Shown here piece after piece: positions 52,831 to 61,127 of a stretch of 64,000 nucleotides of DNA. Each line of letters starts with the position of its first letter. Position 1 is the stretch's first letter. Below the pieces are notes generated by a model, which was not told the DNA's origin, made no database searches, and saw only the letters and a list, made by a program, of their open reading frames with translations. The position numbers and the translations under genes were made by a program. Source of the DNA: JAQIBY01 sp964418565 (GTDB lineage Bacteria > Bacteroidota > Bacteroidia > Bacteroidales > ML635J-15). Location of the stretch: contig CAYQMB010000003.1 of assembly GCA_964418565.1 (NCBI GenBank), positions 1-64,000 on the forward strand, written 5' to 3'.

Positions 52831-54246
52831 TTATTTCCCGCGTCCTCTAATTACAGTGATAATCGTATATATCAGAATTTTAAAATCCACAGCAAGTGAT
52901 ATGTTTTCAATATAGAGGATGTCGTATTTAAGGCGCTCTATCATCTCGTCTACATTTTCGGCATAGCCGTATTTAACCTGTCCCCACGATGTTATGCCCG
53001 GCCGGACTTTGTGCAGAAGGTGATAATGTGGTGCTTTTTCAACAATCTGATCAATGAAGTATTGTCGTTCAGGCCTGGGGCCTACAAGAGCCATATCACC
53101 ACGCAGAACATTGTAAAATTGTGGCAACTCGTCCATCCGGGTTTTACGTAAAAACCGGCCAAAATTGGTAACCCGCTTATCACCTTCGCTGCTAAGTTTT
53201 GGGCCGTGTTTCTCTGAGCCAACATACATCGAACGGAATTTGTATATTTTAAATGGTTTGCCATAACGACCAATGCGTTCATGCGAATACATGATTGGCC
53301 CTTTGGATGAAAGTTTTACGCCAATAGAGATGGCCAGATATAGAGGAGACAACAAAATTAAAGCAATGGCTGATGCGACAATGTCCATTAAGCGTTTGGT
53401 GTGTACCTGCCAGGTAGGCATCAGATGCTTACGGATTTGTATTAAGGGAGTACCCAAAATGTGCGTCATCCTTACTTTACCAATAAGGATGTCATACATG
53501 TCTGGTATAACTTTTATGGTTAATTTTGTTCCATGCAGCTTGTTTATGATCTCCTGAATCATGCCATGCTCATTGGATTCTATTGCTATAATAGCCTCTT
53601 CAACTTTATGTTTGCTAATCAAATCATGTATTTCATTAAGTGACCCCAGGGCAGGTAAATGATCCTGTAGCTGGTAATGTTCCTTTTTGCGAATGGGAAT
53701 AAATCCGATAATGTTTAAGCCACTGTAGGGCTTTTGGTATGCAATCTCTTCGTACAGTTTGACAGCTCTTTCTGTGCTGCCTACCATAATGGCATTGAAT
53801 TTTAATTTGTGATCACGGATTTGGTGGTTTGTGTAAGTAGTGATAAACACACGTGGTAAATATGTGAGAAAAAACTGTAAGCCGAAAAGAACACCAAAAG
53901 ACTGGTAATAATCGCGGTAAGAGTTGACAATATCATCAAGTAGTAAGGCAAAGAATATGATGAAAACACCCAGAAATGTTGTGACAAATGTATTACCAAG
54001 CTCTTTAAGGCGTGATTTGCGGTAAATGTCACGGTAATAGCCGCTTAGCAGGTGGAGGCTGAGCCAGAATAAGGGAATGAGGGTGATTCCAAGCCAAAAC
54101 TGTGTGTCTAAATTTATGTCAGGGGTTTGCCCCAGTGTCCGGGCTTCAATGACAAGCTTTCTGAATATGAAAAAAACTGTCCAGCTAATGGCTGCAGCCA
54201 GATAATCGGATAGTATATAGAGTGCTCTGTGTTTATTTACATTCAT
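52831..54246 (-). CDS. exopolysaccharide priming glycosyl-1-phosphate transferase
   Basis: A 471-residue polyprenyl-phosphate sugar transferase of the WcaJ/WbaP type that puts the first sugar-phosphate on undecaprenyl phosphate. Four N-terminal helices and a CoA-binding-like central domain are followed by a fifth helix and the catalytic domain: KRLMDIVASAIALILLSPLY, SKGPIMYSHERIGRYGKPF, KFRSMYVGSE, RKTRMDELPQFYNVLRGDMALVGPRPE and VRPGITSWGQV, the classic signature. Its start overlaps the upstream lipoprotein stop by one base. No other polysaccharide genes are adjacent. Confidence 0.94.
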   Translation of the reverse strand: MNVNKHRALYILSDYLAAAISWTVFFIFRKLVIEARTLGQTPDINLDTQFWLGITLIPLFWLSLHLLSGYYRDIYRKSRLKELGNTFVTTFLGVFIIFFALLLDDIVNSYRDYYQSFGVLFGLQFFLTYLPRVFITTYTNHQIRDHKLKFNAIMVGSTERAVKLYEEIAYQKPYSGLNIIGFIPIRKKEHYQLQDHLPALGSLNEIHDLISKHKVEEAIIAIESNEHGMIQEIINKLHGTKLTIKVIPDMYDILIGKVRMTHILGTPLIQIRKHLMPTWQVHTKRLMDIVASAIALILLSPLYLAISIGVKLSSKGPIMYSHERIGRYGKPFKIYKFRSMYVGSEKHGPKLSSEGDKRVTNFGRFLRKTRMDELPQFYNVLRGDMALVGPRPERQYFIDQIVEKAPHYHLLHKVRPGITSWGQVKYGYAENVDEMIERLKYDILYIENISLAVDFKILIYTIITVIRGRGK

Positions 54247-55121
54247 TAGTAATGCAATATTTTGATGTTATCCAGGTATACCTCACCGGCAACAAAATCC
54301 TCATTGTTTTCCATGGGTTGGGCACTGATAAACAGACGGTATTCTGTTGCATTGGTTGTTTCAGCAACAATATCCGTGAGATTGATGTATACCTTATTCC
54401 ATTCCGGTGAATCAAATAATGTTAATATGGGGTACCGTACGTCAGAAAAGCCTTCACCTGTATATTCTTTGGCAAATACCCCTACGGTAAATTCCTGAGT
54501 GCACTTATAGCTTACTTCAGCAAAAATCTTTGCGTCTTTTGGTAAGGGGAAAACATCTGCTGTCCGGCAGTCAAAATTCGGGCGGGAAATATCATTGGCA
54601 AAATAACCACATTGCCCGTCAAGACAATTTGAATCATTAACTGTATTTAAGGTGGTGTCACTTGCGGTTGTGATTTCAAATCCGGTACCCAAATCTTCAA
54701 AATCCTCAAAAAACGGAACCTCGGTGTCTGTGTAGTTAAACACAGGGTTGATATTAAGCGTATCTCCGGGTGGCAGGAGCGTATCTGAGCGATAACTTGT
54801 CATGAAAGGGTAGATGACATGAAAACTGCTCTGCCCGCTTTCTTTAACACCTGCTTCAAGGGTGAGTTGCTGTTCGCCAGAGGGAAGTACCGGTACGGTA
54901 AACGGTGCTTCGTATGTGCCCACCAGCTGACCGTTAACGTATACCCATATATCTTCAATGTTGTGAAAATTGCCACCCTGTCCTGTAGTGTTGTTTACCA
55001 TGATGGTGTCAACCTTTATATAGGAAGCCTGAGGCTCAGGAGGATTGATGATGTTACAGGAATTAAATGAGCTGATTATCAGCGCAAAAATGAGGATAAA
55101 ACTGATATGTCTACCGGGCAT
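54246..55121 (-). CDS. exported lipoprotein with PEGA-like and carbohydrate-module-like parts
   Basis: A 291-residue lipoprotein: from the ATG at 55121 a signal ends in SSFNSC (Cys about residue 22); an upstream ATG at 55184 adds residues without a signal and would overlap the next gene. The N-terminal half has a strand YEAPFTVPVLPSGEQQLTLEAGV like PEGA domains; the C-terminal half (PFFEDFEDLGTGFEI, EVYLDNIKI) has the jelly-roll look of sugar-binding modules. Function unknown. It overlaps the sugar transferase start by one base. Confidence 0.6.
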   Translation of the reverse strand: MPGRHISFILIFALIISSFNSCNIINPPEPQASYIKVDTIMVNNTTGQGGNFHNIEDIWVYVNGQLVGTYEAPFTVPVLPSGEQQLTLEAGVKESGQSSFHVIYPFMTSYRSDTLLPPGDTLNINPVFNYTDTEVPFFEDFEDLGTGFEITTASDTTLNTVNDSNCLDGQCGYFANDISRPNFDCRTADVFPLPKDAKIFAEVSYKCTQEFTVGVFAKEYTGEGFSDVRYPILTLFDSPEWNKVYINLTDIVAETTNATEYRLFISAQPMENNEDFVAGEVYLDNIKILHY

Positions 55122-55174
55122 ACTGTTTCGGTTTTGATAAATAACGGCTGCAAAGTAAAGATATTGTTTGCAAA

Positions 55175-56128
55175 TTATGAACAATTTGAAGTCAATTTAA
55201 GCCGCGAATTGATTTCCCTGATAACAGCCATGGTTCTGGAGGTGTTTTCAAGGCTTACTTCAGGAGACATTGCCTGCAGGATGCTTTTTGAAAAGGCTTC
55301 AAGTTCATCTGCAACCACATTGGCATTTTTTACCGGGATGGGGTCGCAGTTCATGTTGTTTTTGTTTTCCCCGAATAAACTGATATCGCCATCTTTGTCT
55401 TTGCTGTAACGGAAGGCCGCCTGATTAATAAAGTCAATTTCGATGTAGTCGGATGGGTTGTAAAATACCGCACTTTGTTCCTCATGACCGGAAATGCCGG
55501 AAGCCGTGAGATTGGCAATGCAGCCGTTGTGAAACTCGATGAAGGCGTTGACAACTTCCGGGCTCTGCTTGTTTGTACTCACGCCATATGCGGAAATTTT
55601 ACGAATGTTGGATCTGACAACGCTCAGAATGTTGTCCACATCGTGCAGCATGAGGTCGTTTACCGGATGTACAGGCCTTGATTCATTGTAAGCTGTCATT
55701 CGCCGTGTCTGTATCATTCTTACCCGTGGGTGGATGAAGGGGCGTGCTGCCAGGAATGCCGGATTGTACCGGTGCGGAAAACCTACCTGTACCACCACCT
55801 CGGCTTCATCGCTGAGATTTATCAGATCTCGTGTCTCTGAAATGCTGTAGTCGCCGGGCTTTCCAATAAATATGTGTTTGGAGTTGCGCAAAGCGGATTT
55901 TAAACAGGTGTAAGAATTGTAACCGGATGTCGTTATCAGCGCATCAACATGCTCAAACAGGTCCTCAGGATGGAGAAAAATCTTGATGCCGTAATGCTTG
56001 CGGATATCAAGAACGCGTTCCTGGTTAATGTCATGTAAACCCACAATCTGAAATGTGTTCAGTTGGTTTAATAAGTCCAGGTAATGCGTGATGTCTTCAT
56101 CTGTGCCGAGTATGCCTGCTTTTATCAT
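55175..56128 (-). CDS. Gfo/Idh/MocA family oxidoreductase
   Basis: A 317-residue NAD(P)-dependent oxidoreductase. The Rossmann start is MIKAGILGTDEDITHYLDLL, unusual in that the family's GxGxxG is replaced by GTDED, followed by HDINQERV and the substrate-binding motif KHIFIGKPGDYS in place of EKP. The C-terminal domain runs from about residue 120. The weak nucleotide loop and altered EKP suggest a divergent or specialised member. It starts the operon with the lipoprotein and the sugar transferase, so it may act in sugar modification. Confidence 0.8.
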   Translation of the reverse strand: MIKAGILGTDEDITHYLDLLNQLNTFQIVGLHDINQERVLDIRKHYGIKIFLHPEDLFEHVDALITTSGYNSYTCLKSALRNSKHIFIGKPGDYSISETRDLINLSDEAEVVVQVGFPHRYNPAFLAARPFIHPRVRMIQTRRMTAYNESRPVHPVNDLMLHDVDNILSVVRSNIRKISAYGVSTNKQSPEVVNAFIEFHNGCIANLTASGISGHEEQSAVFYNPSDYIEIDFINQAAFRYSKDKDGDISLFGENKNNMNCDPIPVKNANVVADELEAFSKSILQAMSPEVSLENTSRTMAVIREINSRLKLTSNCS

Positions 56129-56378
56129 TCCGATTGATTTTTGCACTAAAATACAGTTTATATAAGATGAAAAATGCTTGTGGCAGGGGGTTTTATCAAC
56201 CTGCAGTTGTTAACAATCCGTGTTTCAGCTTATTCACTTTTTAAGGATGTTTGGGCTGTTTCTTTTGTATAATATTTGGTGTGACGCCGGGTGTGTGTGC
56301 CCAGAAACGGAATATTCCGGATTATTCAGACAATATGAAAAAAAAGAAAAATATCAAATGCTGATACAATCATTTTTG

Positions 56379-56386
56379 TATATTTG
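56379..56386 (+). promoter_or_regulatory. -7 promoter element of tRNA-Arg
   Basis: TATATTTG, a perfect TAnnTTTG, 17 bases upstream of the mature tRNA 5' end. Confidence 0.65.
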
Positions 56387-56402
56387 CAGCCCGAAACAAC
56401 AG

Positions 56403-56477
56403 GGTCCAGTAGCTCAGTTGGATTAGAGCAACGGCCTTCTAAGCCGTAGGTCCCAGGTTCGAGTCCTGGCTGGATCA
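56403..56477 (+). tRNA. tRNA-Arg (TCT)
   Basis: A 75-base cloverleaf: acceptor GGTCCAG/CTGGATC with one G-U pair, D-arm AGCTCAGTTGGATTAGAGC, anticodon loop CTTCTAA giving UCU, T-loop TTCGAGT, discriminator A, no encoded CCA. The 3' end and terminator are repeated downstream. Confidence 0.95.
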
Positions 56478-56486
56478 CATTCATCG

Positions 56487-56517
56487 ACCGGATGTCATTA
56501 ACGATGTCCGGTTTTTT
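56487..56517 (+). terminator. tRNA-Arg terminator
   Basis: A stem ACCGGATGTC/GATGTCCGGT with two G-U pairs and a following T-run, 9 bases after the tRNA. An identical copy stands at 56610-56640. Confidence 0.8.
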
Positions 56518-56534
56518 GTTCCCCTTTTTTCCCA

Positions 56535-56660
56535 GGCCTTTTGAGCTGTAGGTTGCAGGTGAGTTTATCAGGCTGCAAGACTGAAGTCCTGGCTGGATCA
56601 CATTCATCGACCGGATGTCATTAACGATGTCCGGTTTTTTGTTCCCCTTTTTTTCAGGCC
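56535..56660 (+). repeat. displaced tRNA-Arg 3' fragment plus terminator
   Basis: From 56586 to about 56649 the sequence repeats 56463-56526 essentially without change: the last tRNA bases (GTCCTGGCTGGATCAC), the spacer and the terminator. Left of it, AGCTGTAGGTTGCAGGT (about 56547-56563) is a degenerate match to the anticodon-to-T-arm segment. It is thus a partial tRNA copy offset by 123 bases, with no cargo. Confidence 0.8.
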
Positions 56661-56793
56661 TTTTCAGCCTCAAAAACCTTGCGCCAAAACTGATTACAAA
56701 GGATGGAATGATTTGGCCTGTTGCAATGGAAAGCTAATCATTGCTTTAGAGATGCTGAGTGAAAAAATGTAAAATCGGTACGTGTGATTTTAA

Positions 56794-57117
56794 ATGAAAG
56801 CCGTAATTTTGCATCAGATGCGATTGCAAAAGAAACTGGCCAAAGCTGAGATGATTCTCAAGGAAGAAAGAGAATCACTTTTATGGATGCTGTCTGATGG
56901 ATCGGATGACCTCGCCGGTCCAAAAGACTTTTTGCCGTTCTATGAAGAGGATGCCAAATACCAAATCCGGGATTTGCATTTGCCGGATGCATATGAATCG
57001 CATTATCTGAATAAAATCTGCGATATATACGGTCCGTATTCAGAAGATCAGCCATCCAAAAAAGCCAGCTATTACGATAATGATTTTTACCGGCGTAAAA
57101 ACGATGTGGACATCTGA
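56794..57117 (+). CDS. hypothetical protein
   Basis: A 107-residue charged, soluble protein. The N-terminus is a Lys/Glu-rich helix (LQKKLAKAEMILKEERESLLWML); the rest is acidic and aromatic (FLPFYEEDAKYQIRDLHLPDAYESHYLNKICDIYGPY). No family was recognised. A TAnnTTTG match (56804-56811) lies between this ATG and a second in-frame ATG at 56818, so the true start is uncertain. It stands alone before the convergent helicase gene. Confidence 0.5.
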   Translation: MKAVILHQMRLQKKLAKAEMILKEERESLLWMLSDGSDDLAGPKDFLPFYEEDAKYQIRDLHLPDAYESHYLNKICDIYGPYSEDQPSKKASYYDNDFYRRKNDVDI

Positions 57118-57171
57118 ATTTTTTATTTAATCCCTACTTTACAAAATCCTGAGTGTAATCAAAGTCAATGA

Positions 57172-58419
57172 TTACCGGCGTCTGCGTTGTTTGTTTTTGT
57201 TGCGCTTGGCAAAGAACTCCTGCTTGCGGCGTGCTTTTTCCTTTTCAAATGCCTTTTTTTCAGCAGCGTTCATAGGCTTGTCTGTTTGGGGAAACGGGTT
57301 GTTTCCCGCGGGCTGGATTTTTTGTTTAATCAGTTTTTCTATATCCCGAACGTAGGCGTTTTCTTCAGGTTCACAAAGTGAAATGGCCGTTCCGTCTTCT
57401 CCCGCTCTGCCTGATCTGCCAATTCTGTGGACGTATGTTTCGGATTCGTTTGGAATGTCATAATTAATGACATACGCCAGTTTGTCGATATCAATTCCCC
57501 TGGCTGCAATATCAGTGGCCACAAGTACCCTGATCTTACCGGCTTTGAACTGAGCAAGGGCTTTTTGCCGCTGGTTTTGACTTTTGTTACCGTGTATCGC
57601 TGCCGATTTGATTTTTTCCTTGTGCAGGTTGCGGGCTATTTTATCTGCCCCGTGTTTGGTTCTGGAAAATAGTAACACCTGATCAATGCTTTGATCCTTT
57701 AAAATGTGCAGGAGCAGGTCTTTTTTGTCAGGTTTGTTGGTATAATACAGGTATTGCTGCAATGTATCGGCTGCTGATGATTGGGCTGCAACCTGAATTT
57801 TTACAGGATTTTCAAGGATACTTCGTGACAACTCAACAATGCTTTTTGGCATGGTTGCAGAGAAAAAGAGGGATTGCCGTTTTTTGGGCAGTACAGCAAT
57901 AATTTTTCTAATGTCATGAATGAACCCCATATCAAGCATGCGATCGGCTTCATCAAGGACGAAATATTCAACATCCCGTAGGTGAATAAAGCCCTGGTTC
58001 ATTAAGTCCAGCAGTCTGCCGGGTGTTGCTATTAGCACATCAACGCCTTTTTTGAGGGCATTGGTTTGTTTGCCCTGATTTACACCTCCAAAAATAACGG
58101 TATTATTTACCCTTGTATATTTGCCATAGGTGGAAAAACTTTCACCAATTTGTATGGCAAGCTCCCGGGTAGGAGTGATGACCAGTGCTTTGATTTTCCG
58201 TGAGGGTTTTCCATCCTGTTTCTCCTTATGCAGATGCTGTAGTATCGGTATTGCAAAAGCTGCTGTTTTTCCTGTACCTGTCTGGGCACTGCCTAAAATG
58301 TCTTTTCCTTTTATGATGTGGGGGATGGCTTTAGACTGAATTGTTGTTGGCTCGTTGTAGTTCTCTTCTTCGAGCGATTTGAGAATGGGATCAATGATCC
58401 CGAGATTGTTAAATTGCAT
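57172..58419 (-). CDS. RhlE-type DEAD-box RNA helicase
   Basis: A 415-residue ATP-dependent RNA helicase. All motifs are intact: Q-motif (EPTTIQSKAIP), motif I AQTGTGKT (residues 45-52), PTRELA, TPGRLLD, DEAD in VLDEADRMLDMGF, SATMP, then FSRTKHGADKIARNL, VATDIAARGIDI and HRIGRSGRAGEDG. A basic C-terminal tail (KARRKQEFFAKRNKNKQRRRR) probably binds RNA. It is of the RhlE group, which acts in ribosome assembly and cold growth. A -7 element lies at 58493-58500. Confidence 0.95.
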   Translation of the reverse strand: MQFNNLGIIDPILKSLEEENYNEPTTIQSKAIPHIIKGKDILGSAQTGTGKTAAFAIPILQHLHKEKQDGKPSRKIKALVITPTRELAIQIGESFSTYGKYTRVNNTVIFGGVNQGKQTNALKKGVDVLIATPGRLLDLMNQGFIHLRDVEYFVLDEADRMLDMGFIHDIRKIIAVLPKKRQSLFFSATMPKSIVELSRSILENPVKIQVAAQSSAADTLQQYLYYTNKPDKKDLLLHILKDQSIDQVLLFSRTKHGADKIARNLHKEKIKSAAIHGNKSQNQRQKALAQFKAGKIRVLVATDIAARGIDIDKLAYVINYDIPNESETYVHRIGRSGRAGEDGTAISLCEPEENAYVRDIEKLIKQKIQPAGNNPFPQTDKPMNAAEKKAFEKEKARRKQEFFAKRNKNKQRRRR

Positions 58420-58492
58420 TCGCGTTTTCTTTTTCCCAATAAAAAAGGTGGGAATAGCCTTATCTGTTAATTAATTCGGGTGCAAAGGTAAA

Positions 58493-58500
58493 TAAAATAA
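58493..58500 (-). promoter_or_regulatory. -7 promoter element of the helicase gene
   Basis: TACCTTTG on the minus strand, a perfect TAnnTTTG, giving a leader of roughly 70 bases. Confidence 0.55.
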
Positions 58501-58622
58501 TCGGGATGGCAGCATATGCTTCCAAACCTGTATTTCTTTTTAGTGCATTACCTGATGATTAACAGGTAATTCCCCGCATATTCATTTCATCCGAAGGCCC
58601 GGATTTTGCGTGAGGGTAGCAA

Positions 58623-58705
58623 AACCTTCAGGGTCGCCTAAATCCCTCGTTGTACAGTATTATTCAAATTAAGCTAACAAGTTGATAGATACGACCCTGA
58701 AGGTT
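58623..58705. repeat. palindromic repeat upstream of guaA
   Basis: AACCTTCAGGGTCG (58623-58636) and its exact complement (58692-58705) bracket 55 AT-rich bases. The unit has the same CCTGAAGG/CCTTTCAGG character as the palindromes after guaA, so guaA lies between related repeats. Confidence 0.6.
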
Positions 58706-58798
58706 AGTGCCTGCGCTGATGACAAAAACCGGGCACGCCCCATTGAGAGAAATAGCAAATCACAAACAACAAATCACAAATCTTTCAACCAATTATTC

Positions 58799-58806
58799 TA
58801 TCTTTG
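58799..58806 (+). promoter_or_regulatory. -7 promoter element of guaA
   Basis: TATCTTTG, a perfect TAnnTTTG, 16 bases before the guaA ATG. This predicts a leader of only about 10 nucleotides and rejects a longer reading frame from 58682. Confidence 0.65.
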
Positions 58807-58822
58807 CGGAAAAATCTCCGGT

Positions 58823-60355
58823 ATGCACGAAAAAATTGTCATTTTAGATTTCGGCTCTCAATATACACAGTTGATTGCCAGGAAAGTACGTGAGCTTAAC
58901 GTATATTGCGAAATTCATCCGTTCAATTACGAAATTCCGCTGGAAGATAAAAGCATCAAGGCTGTGATCATGAGTGGTTCGCCATTTTCCGTGCTGGATG
59001 AAGGGGCGCCGGTGCCGCATATTGATCGCGTGAAAGGAAAATTGCCGCTGCTGGGTGTGTGTTACGGGGCGCAGTACATTGCTCATCATTTTGGTGGTGA
59101 TGTGCGCTATTCCAACACACGTGAATACGGCCGTGCGAATCTGAAACGCTTTGAAAAAGAAAATGACTTGCTGAAAGGCATGTCAGATGGCAGCCAGGTG
59201 TGGATGTCGCATGGGGATACCATCAACAGCATTCCGGATGATTTTAAGGTAATCGCCAGCACCGAAGATGTGCATGTGGCAGCGTTTGAAGTGGAAAATG
59301 AAAACACCTATGGCATTCAGTTTCATCCCGAAGTGTATCATTCCAAAGAGGGCAAAACCCTGCTGGAAAATTTTGTGGTAAAGATTGCCGGTTGCTCACA
59401 GGACTGGACACCTTCAGTGTATGTGGAGGAAACCATCTCCGGTTTAAAAAAGCAGCTTGGTGATGATAAAGTGGTGCTGGGCTTGTCTGGCGGCGTGGAT
59501 TCGTCTGTGGCTGCCATTTTGTTGCATAAAGCCATCGGTAAAAACCTGAGCTGCATTTTTGTGGACAATGGCTTGTTGCGCAAAAATGAATTTGATCAGG
59601 TGCTGGATTCATACAAAGATTTGGGATTAAATGTGATTGGCGTGCGTGCTGCTGATCGTTTTTACAAAGCCTTGGCCGGAGAAAGTGATCCCGAACGCAA
59701 GCGTAAGATTATCGGTGGCATGTTCATCGAAATTTTTGATGAAGAGGCCACAAAAATTGAGGATGTGAAATGGCTGGCTCAGGGCACCATTTATCCTGAT
59801 GTGATTGAGTCTGTGTCCGTCAACGGTCCTTCCGTGACCATTAAATCTCACCACAACGTAGGTGGTTTGCCCGAAAAAATGAATCTGAAAGTGGTGGAAC
59901 CTTTGCGTTCGCTCTTCAAAGATGAAGTGCGACGCGTAGGGAAAACCATCGAGGTGCCCGATGCCATTTTGCGGCGTCATCCTTTCCCCGGTCCCGGACT
60001 GGGAATTCGTATACTGGGTGATGTCACACCCGAAAAAGTGCGCATTCTGCAGGATGTGGATGACATTTTTATCAGTGGACTGGTTGAGGATGGTTTGTAC
60101 GATGATGTCTGGCAGGCTGGATCAGTATTGCTGCCGATACAATCTGTCGGTGTGATGGGCGATGAGCGCACCTACGAACAGGTGGTTGCTTTACGTGCTG
60201 TGGAAAGCACCGATGGCATGACCGCCGACTGGGTGCATCTGCCGTATGAATTTCTGGCAAAAACCTCCAGTAGAATCATCAACCGTGTGAAAGGTGTCAA
60301 CCGCGTGGTGTACGACATCAGCTCCAAGCCACCTGCCACGATAGAGTGGGAATAG
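58823..60355 (+). CDS. guaA: GMP synthase (glutamine-hydrolysing)
   Basis: A 510-residue enzyme that aminates XMP to GMP with glutamine and ATP. The class I amidotransferase domain starts ILDFGSQYTQLIARKVREL, has the catalytic Cys80 in LLGVCYGAQ and the His/Glu pair in GIQFHPEV. The ATP pyrophosphatase domain has LGLSGGVDSSVAAILLHKAIG, and the dimerisation domain contains RHPFPGPGLGIRILG. The C-terminus KPPATIEWE is the family's invariant end. The start at 58823 is fixed by the promoter and homology. It is monocistronic between palindromic repeats. Confidence 0.97.
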   Translation: MHEKIVILDFGSQYTQLIARKVRELNVYCEIHPFNYEIPLEDKSIKAVIMSGSPFSVLDEGAPVPHIDRVKGKLPLLGVCYGAQYIAHHFGGDVRYSNTREYGRANLKRFEKENDLLKGMSDGSQVWMSHGDTINSIPDDFKVIASTEDVHVAAFEVENENTYGIQFHPEVYHSKEGKTLLENFVVKIAGCSQDWTPSVYVEETISGLKKQLGDDKVVLGLSGGVDSSVAAILLHKAIGKNLSCIFVDNGLLRKNEFDQVLDSYKDLGLNVIGVRAADRFYKALAGESDPERKRKIIGGMFIEIFDEEATKIEDVKWLAQGTIYPDVIESVSVNGPSVTIKSHHNVGGLPEKMNLKVVEPLRSLFKDEVRRVGKTIEVPDAILRRHPFPGPGLGIRILGDVTPEKVRILQDVDDIFISGLVEDGLYDDVWQAGSVLLPIQSVGVMGDERTYEQVVALRAVESTDGMTADWVHLPYEFLAKTSSRIINRVKGVNRVVYDISSKPPATIEWE

Positions 60356-61064
60356 GGAGTTTACCTGTTTATTCACTCATCCTCCGACTCAAAGTCGGGG
60401 GATGAGTAAGGCCTTAGCAGCAGCACCAGTTCCGGGTTTATCGCTAAGCGAGAGCTGCATGCGAGTGAAACATTAGGTGTGACAGGCACAGACAGCTTTA
60501 TCATTCAACCCTTTCAGGGTTGTGGAGCGGGTCGGGGCTGAAACACCACCGGTTTCACCGGAGGTTATTGATATTGAAGCCCTTCGGGCTTCTTTGCCCA
60601 GCAGCCCTGTGTTTTAGCGTCAGTGTCGCTCCAAGCGACTCCGACGCTATATGACGGCCGGTTTCCTCCACCTGATCTGCCGGGCTGACGGAAAAACCAT
60701 GGGTTTCAACCCGTGGTTATGACAACAAACCCACCCAGATAGCTTTTGGCGGAAAATTTGCCTTTTCTGCAAATTTTGTGACAAAAGCGGCATGTTTAAC
60801 CAAAAATGGTGCCTGTCCGGCTATCGACAGAACAAAAGCGGCATGTTTGACCAAATCCGGCTATCGACGGAACAAAAGCGGATTCCGGAACTGCGTGAGG
60901 GATAGAAGCGGTACCCCACAGTCCGCCTCCCGGCGGGCGAGGAGCCTGCCTGCCGGTTCACCAGCCGAGGCTGGCAGGCAGGTACAAGCGGATAGCCCGA
61001 CCCGCCGGAGGTACGGAGGCGGGGCACGCCCAAAACTGTATTCAAAATATTCATTTTCCAAATC
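60356..61064. repeat. array of REP-like palindromes and direct repeats
   Basis: No gene is supported here. Successive hairpins are visible: 60375-60407 (15-bp stem, loop CAA), 60508-60524 (CAACCC/GGGTTG), a CACCGG unit near 60550, 60575-60591 (GAAGCCC/GGGCTTC), 60615-60649 (16-bp stem, two mismatches) and about 60697-60716 (CATGGGTT...AACCCGTG). A tandem direct repeat follows at 60781-60881, then a GC-rich hairpin at 60945-60982 (CCTGCCTGCC/GGCAGGCAGG). Several loops are TTTCA, suggesting a single repeat family. Confidence 0.7.
60781..60881. repeat. tandem direct repeat, ~40-base unit
   Basis: Units begin ACAAAAGCGG at 60781, 60832 and 60872. The second (40 bases) and first share CATGTTT(A/G)ACCAAA and TCCGGCTATCGAC(A/G)GA, the first carrying 11 extra bases; the third is only the first 10 bases. 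Confidence 0.75.
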
Positions 61065-61127
61065 ATGATAAGCGCCCCCCATTTTTCAGATTTTCTTTGT
61101 TTATTTGCAGCGGATTTTAAACACACC

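Noticed and set aside
56326..56673. A minus-strand frame containing the same 20-residue phrase twice.
   Set aside because: The repeat is caused by the duplicated tRNA-Arg 3' end and terminator, not by a repeated protein.
60778..61068. A frame through the tandem repeat giving a repetitive Lys/Ala/Cys-rich peptide.
   Set aside because: It is a by-product of the DNA repeat and runs into GC-rich palindromes; no initiation or signal features support it.
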